Origin: Alphaproteobacteria bacterium
GTDB taxonomy: Bacteria; Pseudomonadota; Alphaproteobacteria; Caulobacterales; Hyphomonadaceae
Direction: 5' to 3'
Assembly (NCBI GenBank): GCA_016125405.1
Contig: WGLW01000021.1
Coordinates: 62,001 to 126,000 of the forward strand
DNA: 64,000 bases
The translations under genes and the position numbers were made by a program. Positions 25,942 to 34,459 of the stretch are shown here, piece by piece. The notes below the pieces were generated by a model. That model saw nothing but the letters and a program-made list of their open reading frames with translations, was not told where the DNA came from and made no database searches. Position 1 is the stretch's first letter, and the number at the start of each line of letters is the position of its first letter.

Positions 25942-27903
25942 ATGTCCGAGTCGCACGTCTATCCGGTCCCCCCCGATTTTGCCGCTCACGCATTGGTGAA
26001 CGCCGAGAAATACGAGGAAATGTATGCCGCCTCGATCGCCGATCCGGAGGCGTTCTGGGCGAAGGAAGGCAAGCGTCTGCGCTGGACCCGCCCCTACACC
26101 AAGGTCAAGAACGTCAACTGGGACATTTCGAAAACCGGCAACCCGGACGACCTGCACGTCAAATGGTTCGAGGATGGCGTCCTCAATGTCTCCGCCAACT
26201 GCATCGACCGTCACCTGCCTGTCATGGCCGACAAGACGGCGATCATCTTCGAGGGCGACAGCCCGGGCCAGTCGAGACACATCAGTTATGCGGAGCTGTA
26301 TTCCAGCGTCTGCCGCTTCGCCAACGTGCTGAAGGCGCGAGGCGTCAAGAAGGGCGACCGCGTCACCATCTACATGCCAATGATTCCCGAAGCGGCCTTC
26401 GCCATGCTGGCCTGCGCCCGGATCGGCGCGATCCACTCGGTCGTGTTCGGCGGGTTTTCTCCCGAGGCGTTGCATGGCCGCCTCGATGACTGCACGTCCA
26501 ACTGCATCATCACCGCCGACGAGGGCGTACGCGGCGGCAAGATCATCCCGCTGAAACGCAATGTCGACGAGGCGCTGACACTTTCCAGCGGCACCGTGAA
26601 ATCTGTCATCGTGGTGAAGCGCACCGGCGCGGCAATGGACATGCAGGACGGCCGCGACGTCTACTACGACGACGCGGCTAAAGAAGTTTCTGACGAGTGC
26701 GAGCCGGAGGACATGAGCGCGGAGGACCCGCTGTTCATCCTCTACACGTCCGGCTCGACCGGAAAACCGAAGGGCGTGCTGCATACGTCCGGCGGCTATC
26801 TCGTCTGGGCGTCGATGACCCACCAAATCATTTTCGACTACAAGCCGGGAGAGGTCTTCTGGTGCTCCGCTGACGTCGGCTGGGTGACCGGGCACAGCTA
26901 CATCGTCTACGGACCGCTGGCCAACGGCGCGACCACCGTGATGTTCGAAGGCATCCCGACCTGGCCGGACGCGTCGCGTTTCTGGAACATCGTGGACGAG
27001 CACAAGGTGGACATCTTCTACACCGCGCCGACCGCCATTCGCGCGCTGATGGGCGCGGGCGACGAGTTCGTCAAATCGACCTCGCGCAAGTCCCTGCGCC
27101 TGCTCGGTTCCGTGGGCGAGCCGATCAACCCGGAAGCGTGGGAGTGGTATTACCGCGTGGTGGGGGAAACGCGCTGTCCGATCGTGGACACCTACTGGCA
27201 GACGGAAACCGGCGCCTGCATGATGACGCCCCTGCCCGGCGCCCATGCGCTGAAGCCCGGCGCGGCGGCCAAGCCGTTCTTCGGAGTGAAACCGCAGCTT
27301 GTCGACGACAAGGGTGCAACGCTTGAAGGCGCGGTCGCCGGCAATCTCTGCATTCTCGATTCATGGCCCGGCCAGATGCGTACCGTCTATGGCGATCATG
27401 ACCGCTTCGTCTCGACCTATTTCAAGACCTATCCCGGCAAGTACTTCACGGGCGACGGATGCCGGCGCGACGAGGATGGATATTTCTGGATCACGGGCCG
27501 GGTCGACGATGTGATCAACGTCTCCGGCCACCGGCTGGGGACCGCCGAAGTGGAAAGCGCGCTGGTGGCCTATCCCGCCGTTTCGGAAGCGGCGGTCGTC
27601 GGCTTCCCGCACCCCATCAAGGGCCAGGGCATCTATGCCTATGTCTCCCTGATGGCGGGTGAAACGCCGTCGGATTCGATGAAGGCGGATCTTGTGAAGT
27701 GGGTGCGCAAGGAGATCGGCGCGATCGCGACGCCCGACCACATCCAGTTCGCCGCCGGGCTGCCGAAGACGCGTTCGGGCAAGATCATGCGTCGCATCCT
27801 GCGCAAGATCGCGGAGAACGACTATGGTTCGCTGGGCGACACCTCGACGCTGGCCGATCCCGGCGTGGTGCAGGACCTGATCGACAACCGCCTGAACCGA
27901 TAG
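25942..27903 (+). CDS. acsA: Acetyl-CoA synthetase
   Basis: A 653-residue AMP-forming ligase making acetyl-CoA from acetate, ATP and CoA. It shows the P-loop [27 protein letters not shown], the hinge [20 protein letters not shown], and near the end the catalytic lysine in [18 protein letters not shown], whose acetylation controls activity in other bacteria. Length and motifs are full. A ribosome site TACGGGAGACGCCCC precedes the ATG. It stands as a likely two-gene unit with the cold-shock/DUF1294 gene 13 bases downstream. No actP or pta-ack is in the window. Confidence 0.97.
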   Translation: MSESHVYPVPPDFAAHALVNAEKYEEMYAASIADPEAFWAKEGKRLRWTRPYTKVKNVNWDISKTGNPDDLHVKWFEDGVLNVSANCIDRHLPVMADKTAIIFEGDSPGQSRHISYAELYSSVCRFANVLKARGVKKGDRVTIYMPMIPEAAFAMLACARIGAIHSVVFGGFSPEALHGRLDDCTSNCIITADEGVRGGKIIPLKRNVDEALTLSSGTVKSVIVVKRTGAAMDMQDGRDVYYDDAAKEVSDECEPEDMSAEDPLFILYTSGSTGKPKGVLHTSGGYLVWASMTHQIIFDYKPGEVFWCSADVGWVTGHSYIVYGPLANGATTVMFEGIPTWPDASRFWNIVDEHKVDIFYTAPTAIRALMGAGDEFVKSTSRKSLRLLGSVGEPINPEAWEWYYRVVGETRCPIVDTYWQTETGACMMTPLPGAHALKPGAAAKPFFGVKPQLVDDKGATLEGAVAGNLCILDSWPGQMRTVYGDHDRFVSTYFKTYPGKYFTGDGCRRDEDGYFWITGRVDDVINVSGHRLGTAEVESALVAYPAVSEAAVVGFPHPIKGQGIYAYVSLMAGETPSDSMKADLVKWVRKEIGAIATPDHIQFAAGLPKTRSGKIMRRILRKIAENDYGSLGDTSTLADPGVVQDLIDNRLNR

Positions 27904-27916
27904 CAGGCGGCGCACC

Positions 27917-28579
27917 GTGGATCGCGAGACAGGGGAACTCGTCGACTGGAAGGACGACAGGGGCTTCGGCTTCATCCGCAGGCCGGATGGGCTGAACACG
28001 ATCTTCGTCCATATCCGGTCCATCCGGCGAGGGGCGGAGCGGCCGAAGATCGGCGACCGGATGGCCTATGGCATTGGCGAGGGCAAGGGCGGCCGCCCTG
28101 TGGCCACCGATGTGGAAATTCTCGCCGACGCGCCGAAGGCGGCGGCGCCGGCCGAGAAGAAGCTGCTTGGCCGTCCCGTGCGCCCCGCTCCGCTGCTCTC
28201 CGCGCGGGTCTGGGCCGCAGCCATTCTTCTCGCCCTGCTGGCGGCGAACATCATCTTCGGCCTGCTGCCGGCCTGGACGCTGGCGCTTTACCTGATCGCA
28301 GGCGCCGGGTCCTTCTGGTTCTATCGTGACGACAAGCAGGCGGCCAACGCGCGGCGTTCAAGAACGCCCGAGCGCAAGCTGCATATCCTTGATCTTTGCT
28401 TCGGCATCATCGGCGGGCTGCTGGCGCAACATCTCTTCCGCCACAAGACCTACAAGCCCGGCTACGTGTTCGTGACAGGGTTGATCACCGCTCTGCACAT
28501 ACTGGTGCTGGGGCTGATCCTGCTGGGCGTGCTGGCGCCCAACTCACTCGGGCGGGGCCTGCAGCAGCTTACAGGCTGA
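27917..28579 (+). CDS. Cold-shock domain / DUF1294 membrane fusion protein
   Basis: A 220-residue protein starting at GTG. Residues 5-70 form a cold-shock-type OB domain (LVDWKDDRGFGFIRRPDG; TIFVHIRSI) with the RNP1-like GFGFI. A linker rich in alanine and proline leads to four hydrophobic segments; the motif HILDLCFGIIGGLLAQHLFRHK-type stretch (residues ~155-180) is the DUF1294 signature. The family is usually annotated as DUF1294 with N-terminal CSD, function unknown; tethering an RNA-binding domain to the membrane is suggested by the architecture. It follows acsA closely and may be transcribed with it. Confidence 0.88.
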   Translation: MDRETGELVDWKDDRGFGFIRRPDGLNTIFVHIRSIRRGAERPKIGDRMAYGIGEGKGGRPVATDVEILADAPKAAAPAEKKLLGRPVRPAPLLSARVWAAAILLALLAANIIFGLLPAWTLALYLIAGAGSFWFYRDDKQAANARRSRTPERKLHILDLCFGIIGGLLAQHLFRHKTYKPGYVFVTGLITALHILVLGLILLGVLAPNSLGRGLQQLTG

Positions 28580-28588
28580 CGGCGCCGG

Positions 28589-31375
28589 CTAGATAGCGAC
28601 GTCAAGGTCATCCAGGTCGAATGTGATGTCGTCCAGCGTCGAGATTTTGCGCGCGGACGGTCTTGCGTAGCGCGCAATCGCCTCGAACAGCACTTCGCGG
28701 ACGATGGGCTTGGCGACGTGGTCGTCCGCGCCGGCTTCCTTGGCCTCCTCGACATGGTCCGTGGTGGCATTGGCGGAGACGGCGAGGATGGGTGTGTGGC
28801 CGCGATCGTTGGCCCTCTCCCACTCACGGATCGCCCGCGTGGCCGCAAGCCCGCCCATGATCGGCATCTGCAGGTCCATCAGAACGAGGTCGTAGGTGCG
28901 CTCGGCGAACTTGGCGACGGCTTCCTTGCCGTTCTCGGCAAAGTGGATCTCCATACCGCTTCCCGCCAGGAGCAGCTCGACGACGCGGCGGTTCATCGGG
29001 TTGTCCTCGGCGACGAGCAGCCGGAGGTTCTCGATCATCGTCTCGGCGTCGAAGTCCTCGATGTCGACCGCCGCCAGCGGGCCCAGGGCCGCGATGCGGT
29101 CACGGGTCAGCGGGATCGTCACCTCGAATGTCGAGCCCTGCCCCTCGGCCGAGCGCGCGGTCACGGTGCCGGACATCAGGTCGACCAGCCGTTTGACGAT
29201 CGACAGTCCAAGGCCAAGGCCGCCATACCGACGCGACGTCGAGATGTCCGCCTGCTCGAACCGCTCGAAGATGCGCTGCGCCACTTCCGGCGCGAATCCG
29301 ACGCCCGTGTCGGTGACGGAGAAATGCAGAATGGCCTGGCCGTCGTCGGATTCCTCGACGGACGCCGAAACGCTGATCTCGCCTGAATCGGTGAACTTGA
29401 CTGCGTTGTTCAGCAGGTTGCCGAGCACCTGGCCGATGCGAACGGCGTCGCCCCGGAACACGCCATCGACGCCGGCGGAAATGAAGCTGTCGAACTTGAG
29501 ATCCTTGGCCTCGGCCCGGACCTTCGCGGTTTCGCACGCCTGACGAACGGTTTCCTCCAGTTCGAACGGCCGCACGTCGAACTGGATATCGTCGCCTTCC
29601 AGACGTGAAAATTCGAGAAGGTCGTCCATCACCCGCAGCAAGGTGCGCCCGGAGGTCGTGATCAGACGGACCATTTCCGACTGCTTCTCGTCGAGCGTGG
29701 TGCGCGCGAGAACTTCGGAAACCGCAAGCACGCCGTTGAGCGGCGTTCGGATCTCGTGGCTCATGTTGGACAGGAAGTCGGACTTGGCGGCGCCGGCGAC
29801 AAGGGCGCGTTGCTCCGCCTCCATCGCCTTGGCCTCGACCTGCTTGCGGGCCGTGATGTCCTGGATCATCGCGAAGGCGCGCGCAGGCGATCCCTTCGCG
29901 GTCTTGAGCACCCGGATCGAGGCGCTGTGCCAGATATCGCGTCCATCCGCGAGCGTGACGCGATACTCCGCGGTGAAGGGCGGGCCACCGGCCATGTGCG
30001 CGCGCCACCGGTTGGCGAACATCTCGCGGTCGCCGGGATGGATCCAGGTTTCGCCGCCGGTGAGCAGATCGTAGGTCGGCCGTTCGGGGAAAAAGTCCGT
30101 CCAGTCGCCTTCGAGATAGACTTCGCGTGCGTCGAAATCGACTTCCCAGATCATCATCCGGGTCATCGACATGCCGAACGCCATGCGCTCCTTGGAGGCC
30201 TCCACCTCGTGCTGGGCCCGCACGATCTCGGTGACGTCCTCGTGGATGCTGATCAGGCCGCCAATGTCTCCGTTGGCGTCGCGCCAGGGAGCGCAGGTCC
30301 ACTTCATCCACCCCTGGCCCCGGCCATCGCCTGAATCATATGGGTCACGCTCGTGCCGAAGGGTCTCCCCTCTCAGCACCTGCCGATGGACGGTGCGCCA
30401 CTTTTCCGGGAGCCAAGGCATGATGTCGTACATCGAGCGGCCAAGCAGGTCTTCCGCCGGCACGCCCCGTTCGGCGACCCAGTCCTGGCTAGCCATCAGC
30501 AACCGCATATCGCGATCGAACATGGCGACGCTCATGGGCGCCGCCTCAACGAACCGGCGCACGGTGGAATCGGCGTTCATGGCCGCGTTGAGCGCCGCAT
30601 GGCTGTCTGTCTTGTCGACAACGACGCCATGCATCGCCTCGATCTGGCCCCGGGCGTCGATCGATGGCGAGCCGGAAACACGCAACACGCGCGTAGCGCC
30701 GTCTGGACGCTTGATCCGCAGCATCGTTTTCAGCGGCCGGCATTTATCGACGGCATCCCGTGCGGCGGCCACCGCCTCGTTGCGGTCCGCCGCCTCGATC
30801 ATCTCGACGAAATCGGTCAGCACCAGGGGTGGGGCGGTCGGGTCAAGACCAAGGATGCGAGATGTCCCCGGCGAACACTGCAGCTTGAAATCCCGGGTCG
30901 CGCGCCAGTGGCCGATTTCGCCCACCTGCTCCACTGCGTCGCGCGCCGTCGCTGTTTCCAGGCGCTCGCGCTCGAGCGTGTCTTCACGCGTCACATCGTG
31001 GCCGACAAACCCGATGAAACCGCTTTCGCCGAGCCAGCTCAGTTCCGCATCGATCAGCTTGAGCTGGTTGCCGATGCGCATCCGCATCTGCAAGGCGCGC
31101 GTGGGCGTCGCCTCACTCATCGTTTTCAGCGCTTCGCGCACAGCCTCGCGACGATCCGCGTCGACAAATGATATGATCGAGGCGTCATGGGCGCCGCCGG
31201 CGGGACCCGTCAGGCGACGATAGGCGATGTTCGCGCGGATAACGCGTCCCTCGGCGTCCACCATTGCGAACGCATCGCTCACCAGGTTCAGAAAATGCTC
31301 GACAGCCCGATTGAAACTGCGGTCGGTTTCCGACGCGGTCGAACCATAGCTGTTTGGCGGCGAGGTCGATGTCAT
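28589..31375 (-). CDS. Multi-PAS hybrid sensor histidine kinase
   Basis: A 928-residue kinase lacking transmembrane segments. About four PAS-type domains fill residues 20-520 (starts near FLNLVSDAFAMVDAEGRVI, VEAAPMSVAMFDRDMRLL and RMAFGMSMTRMMIWEVDF), with PAC-type ends WHSASIRVL. Then HisKA ([15 protein letters not shown]), ATPase boxes NLLNNAVKFT, DTGVGFAPEV and GGLGLGLSIV, and a receiver (LLVAEDNPMNRRVV; phospho-Asp in LVLMDLQMPIMGG; DDHVAKPI). The domain order resembles cytosolic redox- or ligand-sensing kinases. The C-terminal tail is acidic (DDITFDLDDLD). No partner regulator is adjacent. It converges with the CSD/DUF1294 gene 9 bases away. Confidence 0.93.
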   Translation of the reverse strand: MTSTSPPNSYGSTASETDRSFNRAVEHFLNLVSDAFAMVDAEGRVIRANIAYRRLTGPAGGAHDASIISFVDADRREAVREALKTMSEATPTRALQMRMRIGNQLKLIDAELSWLGESGFIGFVGHDVTREDTLERERLETATARDAVEQVGEIGHWRATRDFKLQCSPGTSRILGLDPTAPPLVLTDFVEMIEAADRNEAVAAARDAVDKCRPLKTMLRIKRPDGATRVLRVSGSPSIDARGQIEAMHGVVVDKTDSHAALNAAMNADSTVRRFVEAAPMSVAMFDRDMRLLMASQDWVAERGVPAEDLLGRSMYDIMPWLPEKWRTVHRQVLRGETLRHERDPYDSGDGRGQGWMKWTCAPWRDANGDIGGLISIHEDVTEIVRAQHEVEASKERMAFGMSMTRMMIWEVDFDAREVYLEGDWTDFFPERPTYDLLTGGETWIHPGDREMFANRWRAHMAGGPPFTAEYRVTLADGRDIWHSASIRVLKTAKGSPARAFAMIQDITARKQVEAKAMEAEQRALVAGAAKSDFLSNMSHEIRTPLNGVLAVSEVLARTTLDEKQSEMVRLITTSGRTLLRVMDDLLEFSRLEGDDIQFDVRPFELEETVRQACETAKVRAEAKDLKFDSFISAGVDGVFRGDAVRIGQVLGNLLNNAVKFTDSGEISVSASVEESDDGQAILHFSVTDTGVGFAPEVAQRIFERFEQADISTSRRYGGLGLGLSIVKRLVDLMSGTVTARSAEGQGSTFEVTIPLTRDRIAALGPLAAVDIEDFDAETMIENLRLLVAEDNPMNRRVVELLLAGSGMEIHFAENGKEAVAKFAERTYDLVLMDLQMPIMGGLAATRAIREWERANDRGHTPILAVSANATTDHVEEAKEAGADDHVAKPIVREVLFEAIARYARPSARKISTLDDITFDLDDLDVAI

Positions 31376-31498
31376 TTGCTACAGGCGAGAGATTGCAGGA
31401 TTACAAGCCATCTCGCTTGATAACGGTTAACAAAACCGTATCCGGAATAAGGACTGACGCGTTTTCCACCCGGGAATCATTGGAGATTCACGGGCGCC

Positions 31499-32935
31499 TC
31501 AGTCTTTCGGCCGCAGGTCCAGAGCCTGCCGCGCGACATCGATCTGTTCCATCGTGGCGTGAAATACAGACCAGTCGTCGCCGGCGTCGATTTTCGCCCA
31601 GATCCGCTCCACGTCTTCGATGAGGAGGCTGACAGGTTCGGACCCTGAAAAATACGGGTTCGACAATCGTTCCGGGTGCAGCGGAGTGCGCGCCAGTATC
31701 AGGGCGCGCAACGGCTGGAACGCCGCTGCTCGATAGAGCCCGCCGCGCGGCCCTGCATCGGCCCGCGCCTCGCTCGCGGACCCGCCGAACCAGTCGAAGA
31801 AAACATGCGGCCATGGCGCACGCGTTTCGCCCATCCAGCCGAACAACGCCTTCAGGAGCGCAAGGTCATCCGCCTCCTCGCCAGGGGCGAGGCCGAGCAT
31901 CGCGAGCGTTCGCCGACGGAAAGCCAGACGATAGGCAGCCTCGAATTCGCCCAGGGCCGCCTCAAGCGGCGGAATTTCCGAAACTAGGGTGAGGCAGGTG
32001 GCGAACTGCTGCAGATTCCAGGCTGCGGCGCTCGGCTGGCGCCCGAAGGCGTAGAGCCCTGTCTCGTCGAAATAAGCGGCCGTGAACGCAGGATCGGAAT
32101 ACGGCAGGAAGCGCCACGGCCCGTAGTCGAAGCTTTCTCCGGTGACCACCATGTTGTCGGTGTTGAGTACGCCATGGACAAAACCGGCTGACATCCAGGA
32201 AGCCGCAAGATCCGCCGTCGCCAGAACAGTTTCACGCAGCAAGCCGGCGGCCGAAGCGGTCGTGTCGGCGCCAGCTGCATCGGGATAGAAATGCCGGATC
32301 GAATAATCGACAAGCTTCGCAATCGCGTCCTTGTCACCCAGAAACGCCTGCCGCTGGAATGTGCCGAAGCGGATGTGGCTGTGGGACAGACGCACCAGCA
32401 CCGAGGAGCGCGTGGGGCTTGGCTCGTCATTGCGCGCCAGCTGTTCGCCGGTCTCGATCAGCGAGAAAGCTTTCGATGTATAGACACCCAACGCCTCAAG
32501 CATGCCCGCCGCGAGCACTTCGCGCACGCCACCCTTAAGCGTGAGGCGCCCGTCCCCGGTTCGCGACCATGGCGTTTGCCCGGAGCCCTTCGTGCCGAGA
32601 TCCAGCAACCTGCCCTCGCCGTCGCGAAGCTGGGCGAAGAGAAACCCCCGACCGTCGCCGATCTGTGGATTGTAGGCCTGGAACTGATGGCCGTGATAGG
32701 CGAGCGCCAGCGGCTTTCCAAGCGATCCTTCAAGTGGCTCGAAGCGGCCGAAATGATCAATCCATTCGACCTCGGACAAGTCACCAAGGCCGACGGCTGT
32801 CGCCCAGCGCTGGTTGCGCCAGCGCGGGATGTGCTCTGGAAAAGCCGCCGGCTCCACTTCGGCGTAGAAGCGGTCGTCGAGTTCGAGAATTGCGCGCTCA
32901 GCCTGAAAGGGCGTTTGTTCTGCCATCCAACTCAT
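31499..32935 (-). CDS. selO: SelO-type protein adenylyltransferase
   Basis: A 478-residue pseudokinase-fold enzyme (YdiU/SelO, UPF0061) that transfers AMP to Ser/Thr/Tyr of target proteins and in studied organisms participates in redox-stress response. Motifs: LAYHGHQFQAYNPQIGDGRG, DLGTKGSGQTPWSRTGDGRL, SSVLVRLSHSHIRFGTFQ and HGVLNTDNMVVTGESFDYGP, which carries the active-site Asn/Asp residues. Many SelO proteins end with a selenocysteine or Cys-x-x-C/U motif; here the tail is DVARQALDLRPKD, with no cysteine. Length is slightly short for the family, consistent with that missing end. Alternative start at 32926 is possible. Confidence 0.94.
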   Translation of the reverse strand: MSWMAEQTPFQAERAILELDDRFYAEVEPAAFPEHIPRWRNQRWATAVGLGDLSEVEWIDHFGRFEPLEGSLGKPLALAYHGHQFQAYNPQIGDGRGFLFAQLRDGEGRLLDLGTKGSGQTPWSRTGDGRLTLKGGVREVLAAGMLEALGVYTSKAFSLIETGEQLARNDEPSPTRSSVLVRLSHSHIRFGTFQRQAFLGDKDAIAKLVDYSIRHFYPDAAGADTTASAAGLLRETVLATADLAASWMSAGFVHGVLNTDNMVVTGESFDYGPWRFLPYSDPAFTAAYFDETGLYAFGRQPSAAAWNLQQFATCLTLVSEIPPLEAALGEFEAAYRLAFRRRTLAMLGLAPGEEADDLALLKALFGWMGETRAPWPHVFFDWFGGSASEARADAGPRGGLYRAAAFQPLRALILARTPLHPERLSNPYFSGSEPVSLLIEDVERIWAKIDAGDDWSVFHATMEQIDVARQALDLRPKD

Positions 32936-33288
32936 AGACGACAGTCAGCCTGCGGGCACAAGCGTCAGGGCTCGCCCCGGCAGGCGAGGATCAGAAAAAC
33001 CTGGACACGGTTGCGGCTGCCAAATTCCCGCCCAGATTTTGCGTCAGACCGACGCGGGTCGGGGGAGCACTCCTCTGACAGAATTACACTGGAGCCATCG
33101 CATGAGGCGAATGCTGAAAAGTTGCATTTCGCCCCTGTTCGAAACAGGGGCCGGTCGGCGCCCCTGGCTTTGGCCTGGTAGCGTCTGACCTCGCACCAAT
33201 GATCAACGTCTGACGCTCGCTTCTCGCGAGCGCGGCGGCGCGCCCGCAGCCATTGCGCGCGCGCCTGTGAGGAAGGAGGCGCGGCGTC
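32936..33288. other. Divergent intergenic region with a strong hairpin
   Basis: About 350 bases without a supported gene. A perfect inverted repeat GCCCCTGTT-CGA-AACAGGGGC lies at 33131-33151. Its loop resembles a tRNA T-arm (GTTCGAA) but no acceptor, D or anticodon arms can be folded around it. A second stem CGCTCGC-TTCTC-GCGAGCG lies near 33211-33229. These may belong to a small RNA or act as a transcription barrier; nothing else is recognised. Confidence 0.35.
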
Positions 33289-34344
33289 ATGACCGCGAAA
33301 CTCATCGCGCGACTTCGTGCGCCTGAACGCGCCGTTGCGGCGACGCCGCTGCTGCGCTTCATCGCCGGCGATTTCGCCGATGAGGTGGCGTATGTCTGGC
33401 GCGCCCCGCACGCGGAGTTCTTCGCCCTGCCCGCCGCCCGTCGCCATGCTGCGGCGGTCGTGCTGGCCGGCCTTGGTCGGCGTCCTCTCGAGATAAGCGC
33501 GCTGCGGCGCATGATCGAATTCGCACGCGATCCTGACGTTGCGGCGGCCATTGCTGGCGATGACTGGCGCGGGATCATGCCTACGCTGGCGAAAGCCGGA
33601 GAGCCGCTCTGGGCCACCGAGGAGTATGAGCGCTTTCTTCGTCTCTTCGCCGAACCCGCTGCGCGTCAGGCGTTGCGCCACATGGAGATGGTTCGCCCCG
33701 GCGCGCTCGCGCCACTGGCCGAACTGCCTCCGGCACTGCGTGTCGCCCCCATCCTCCGCATCCTCACGGGTGTGGATGCTGCGGCCGATCTCGCCCATGC
33801 ATTTCATCTCGTGACGAGAATGCGCGGGCCCGAGGGAGCGCAAGCCGTCGCGCGCCGCTGGGGAGCGGGCGGAGATGCGGCGGCAGTCTTCGGCCGGGCG
33901 ATGCAAGACCTTGTGCCCGACCGGTTCCGGCCCGCCGATCCCGCGCCGCAGCCTGGCGATCCCTTCCACCGGATCGCCAGCCGCAAGCTGCTGGAGCAGG
34001 TGGCGCTGGAGTTCCGCAACTGCCTCCGCGACCATGCGGTGCGCATCGCGGAAGGTCGGATGGCGGTGTTCGTCTGGCGTGTTCAGCCGGCGGCGGTGAT
34101 CGCCCTTAACTGGGATGTCGCCGGTTGGCGGCTCGCCGAGGCCAAAGCCGCGGAGAACGCCGACCTGGACGAAGACCGCCTTCGGGAGCTGGTGCAGATC
34201 CTTGATCTGCACGGCGTCCGCAGCGGTTGTTCCGTGCAGGCGCTGACCAGCCGGCTCGACGATCACGCCAGCGGCACGAACTACTGCAGCCGCCCCGGCC
34301 CGGGTTTCGTCGATCAACTCTCTCTCGGCGACCTCTGGAGCTGA
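33289..34344 (+). CDS. PcfJ-like protein of unknown function
   Basis: A 351-residue soluble protein, preceded by GGAGG nine bases before the ATG. The N-terminal two thirds are helical and rich in Ala, Arg and Leu without a known motif. The C-terminal part (residues ~230-310: EFRNCLRDHAVRIAEG, MAVFVWRVQPAAVIALN, WRLAEAKAAENADLDED) follows the pattern of PcfJ-type domains: an 'NCL' cysteine element, two short strands, then W-x(3)-E-x(2)-A/G-x-x-N. PcfJ homologues are known from conjugative plasmids and many chromosomal orphans, function undefined. An equally long open frame on the other strand (32965-34416) is judged a shadow. No mobile genes lie nearby. Confidence 0.6.
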   Translation: MTAKLIARLRAPERAVAATPLLRFIAGDFADEVAYVWRAPHAEFFALPAARRHAAAVVLAGLGRRPLEISALRRMIEFARDPDVAAAIAGDDWRGIMPTLAKAGEPLWATEEYERFLRLFAEPAARQALRHMEMVRPGALAPLAELPPALRVAPILRILTGVDAAADLAHAFHLVTRMRGPEGAQAVARRWGAGGDAAAVFGRAMQDLVPDRFRPADPAPQPGDPFHRIASRKLLEQVALEFRNCLRDHAVRIAEGRMAVFVWRVQPAAVIALNWDVAGWRLAEAKAAENADLDEDRLRELVQILDLHGVRSGCSVQALTSRLDDHASGTNYCSRPGPGFVDQLSLGDLWS

Positions 34345-34459
34345 GACGGCAAGCTCCGGCCCCTTCGCTCCCGCCTTGACGGCTGGGTGCGAAGGGGTTG
34401 GGCAGGCCGGAACCATTCCGCCTCGGCATTGTTCCTCATGTTACGGTGAGGAGCAGATC

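Noticed and set aside
33131-33151. T-arm-like hairpin (GTTCGAA loop) suggesting a tRNA
   Set aside because: No acceptor, D or anticodon arms can be placed around it at the required distances.
32965-34416. Open frame of 483 codons on the minus strand opposite the PcfJ-like gene
   Set aside because: Composition and residues (His, Arg, Gln runs) are those of an antisense shadow; the plus-strand frame has a good ribosome site and a recognisable C-terminal pattern.
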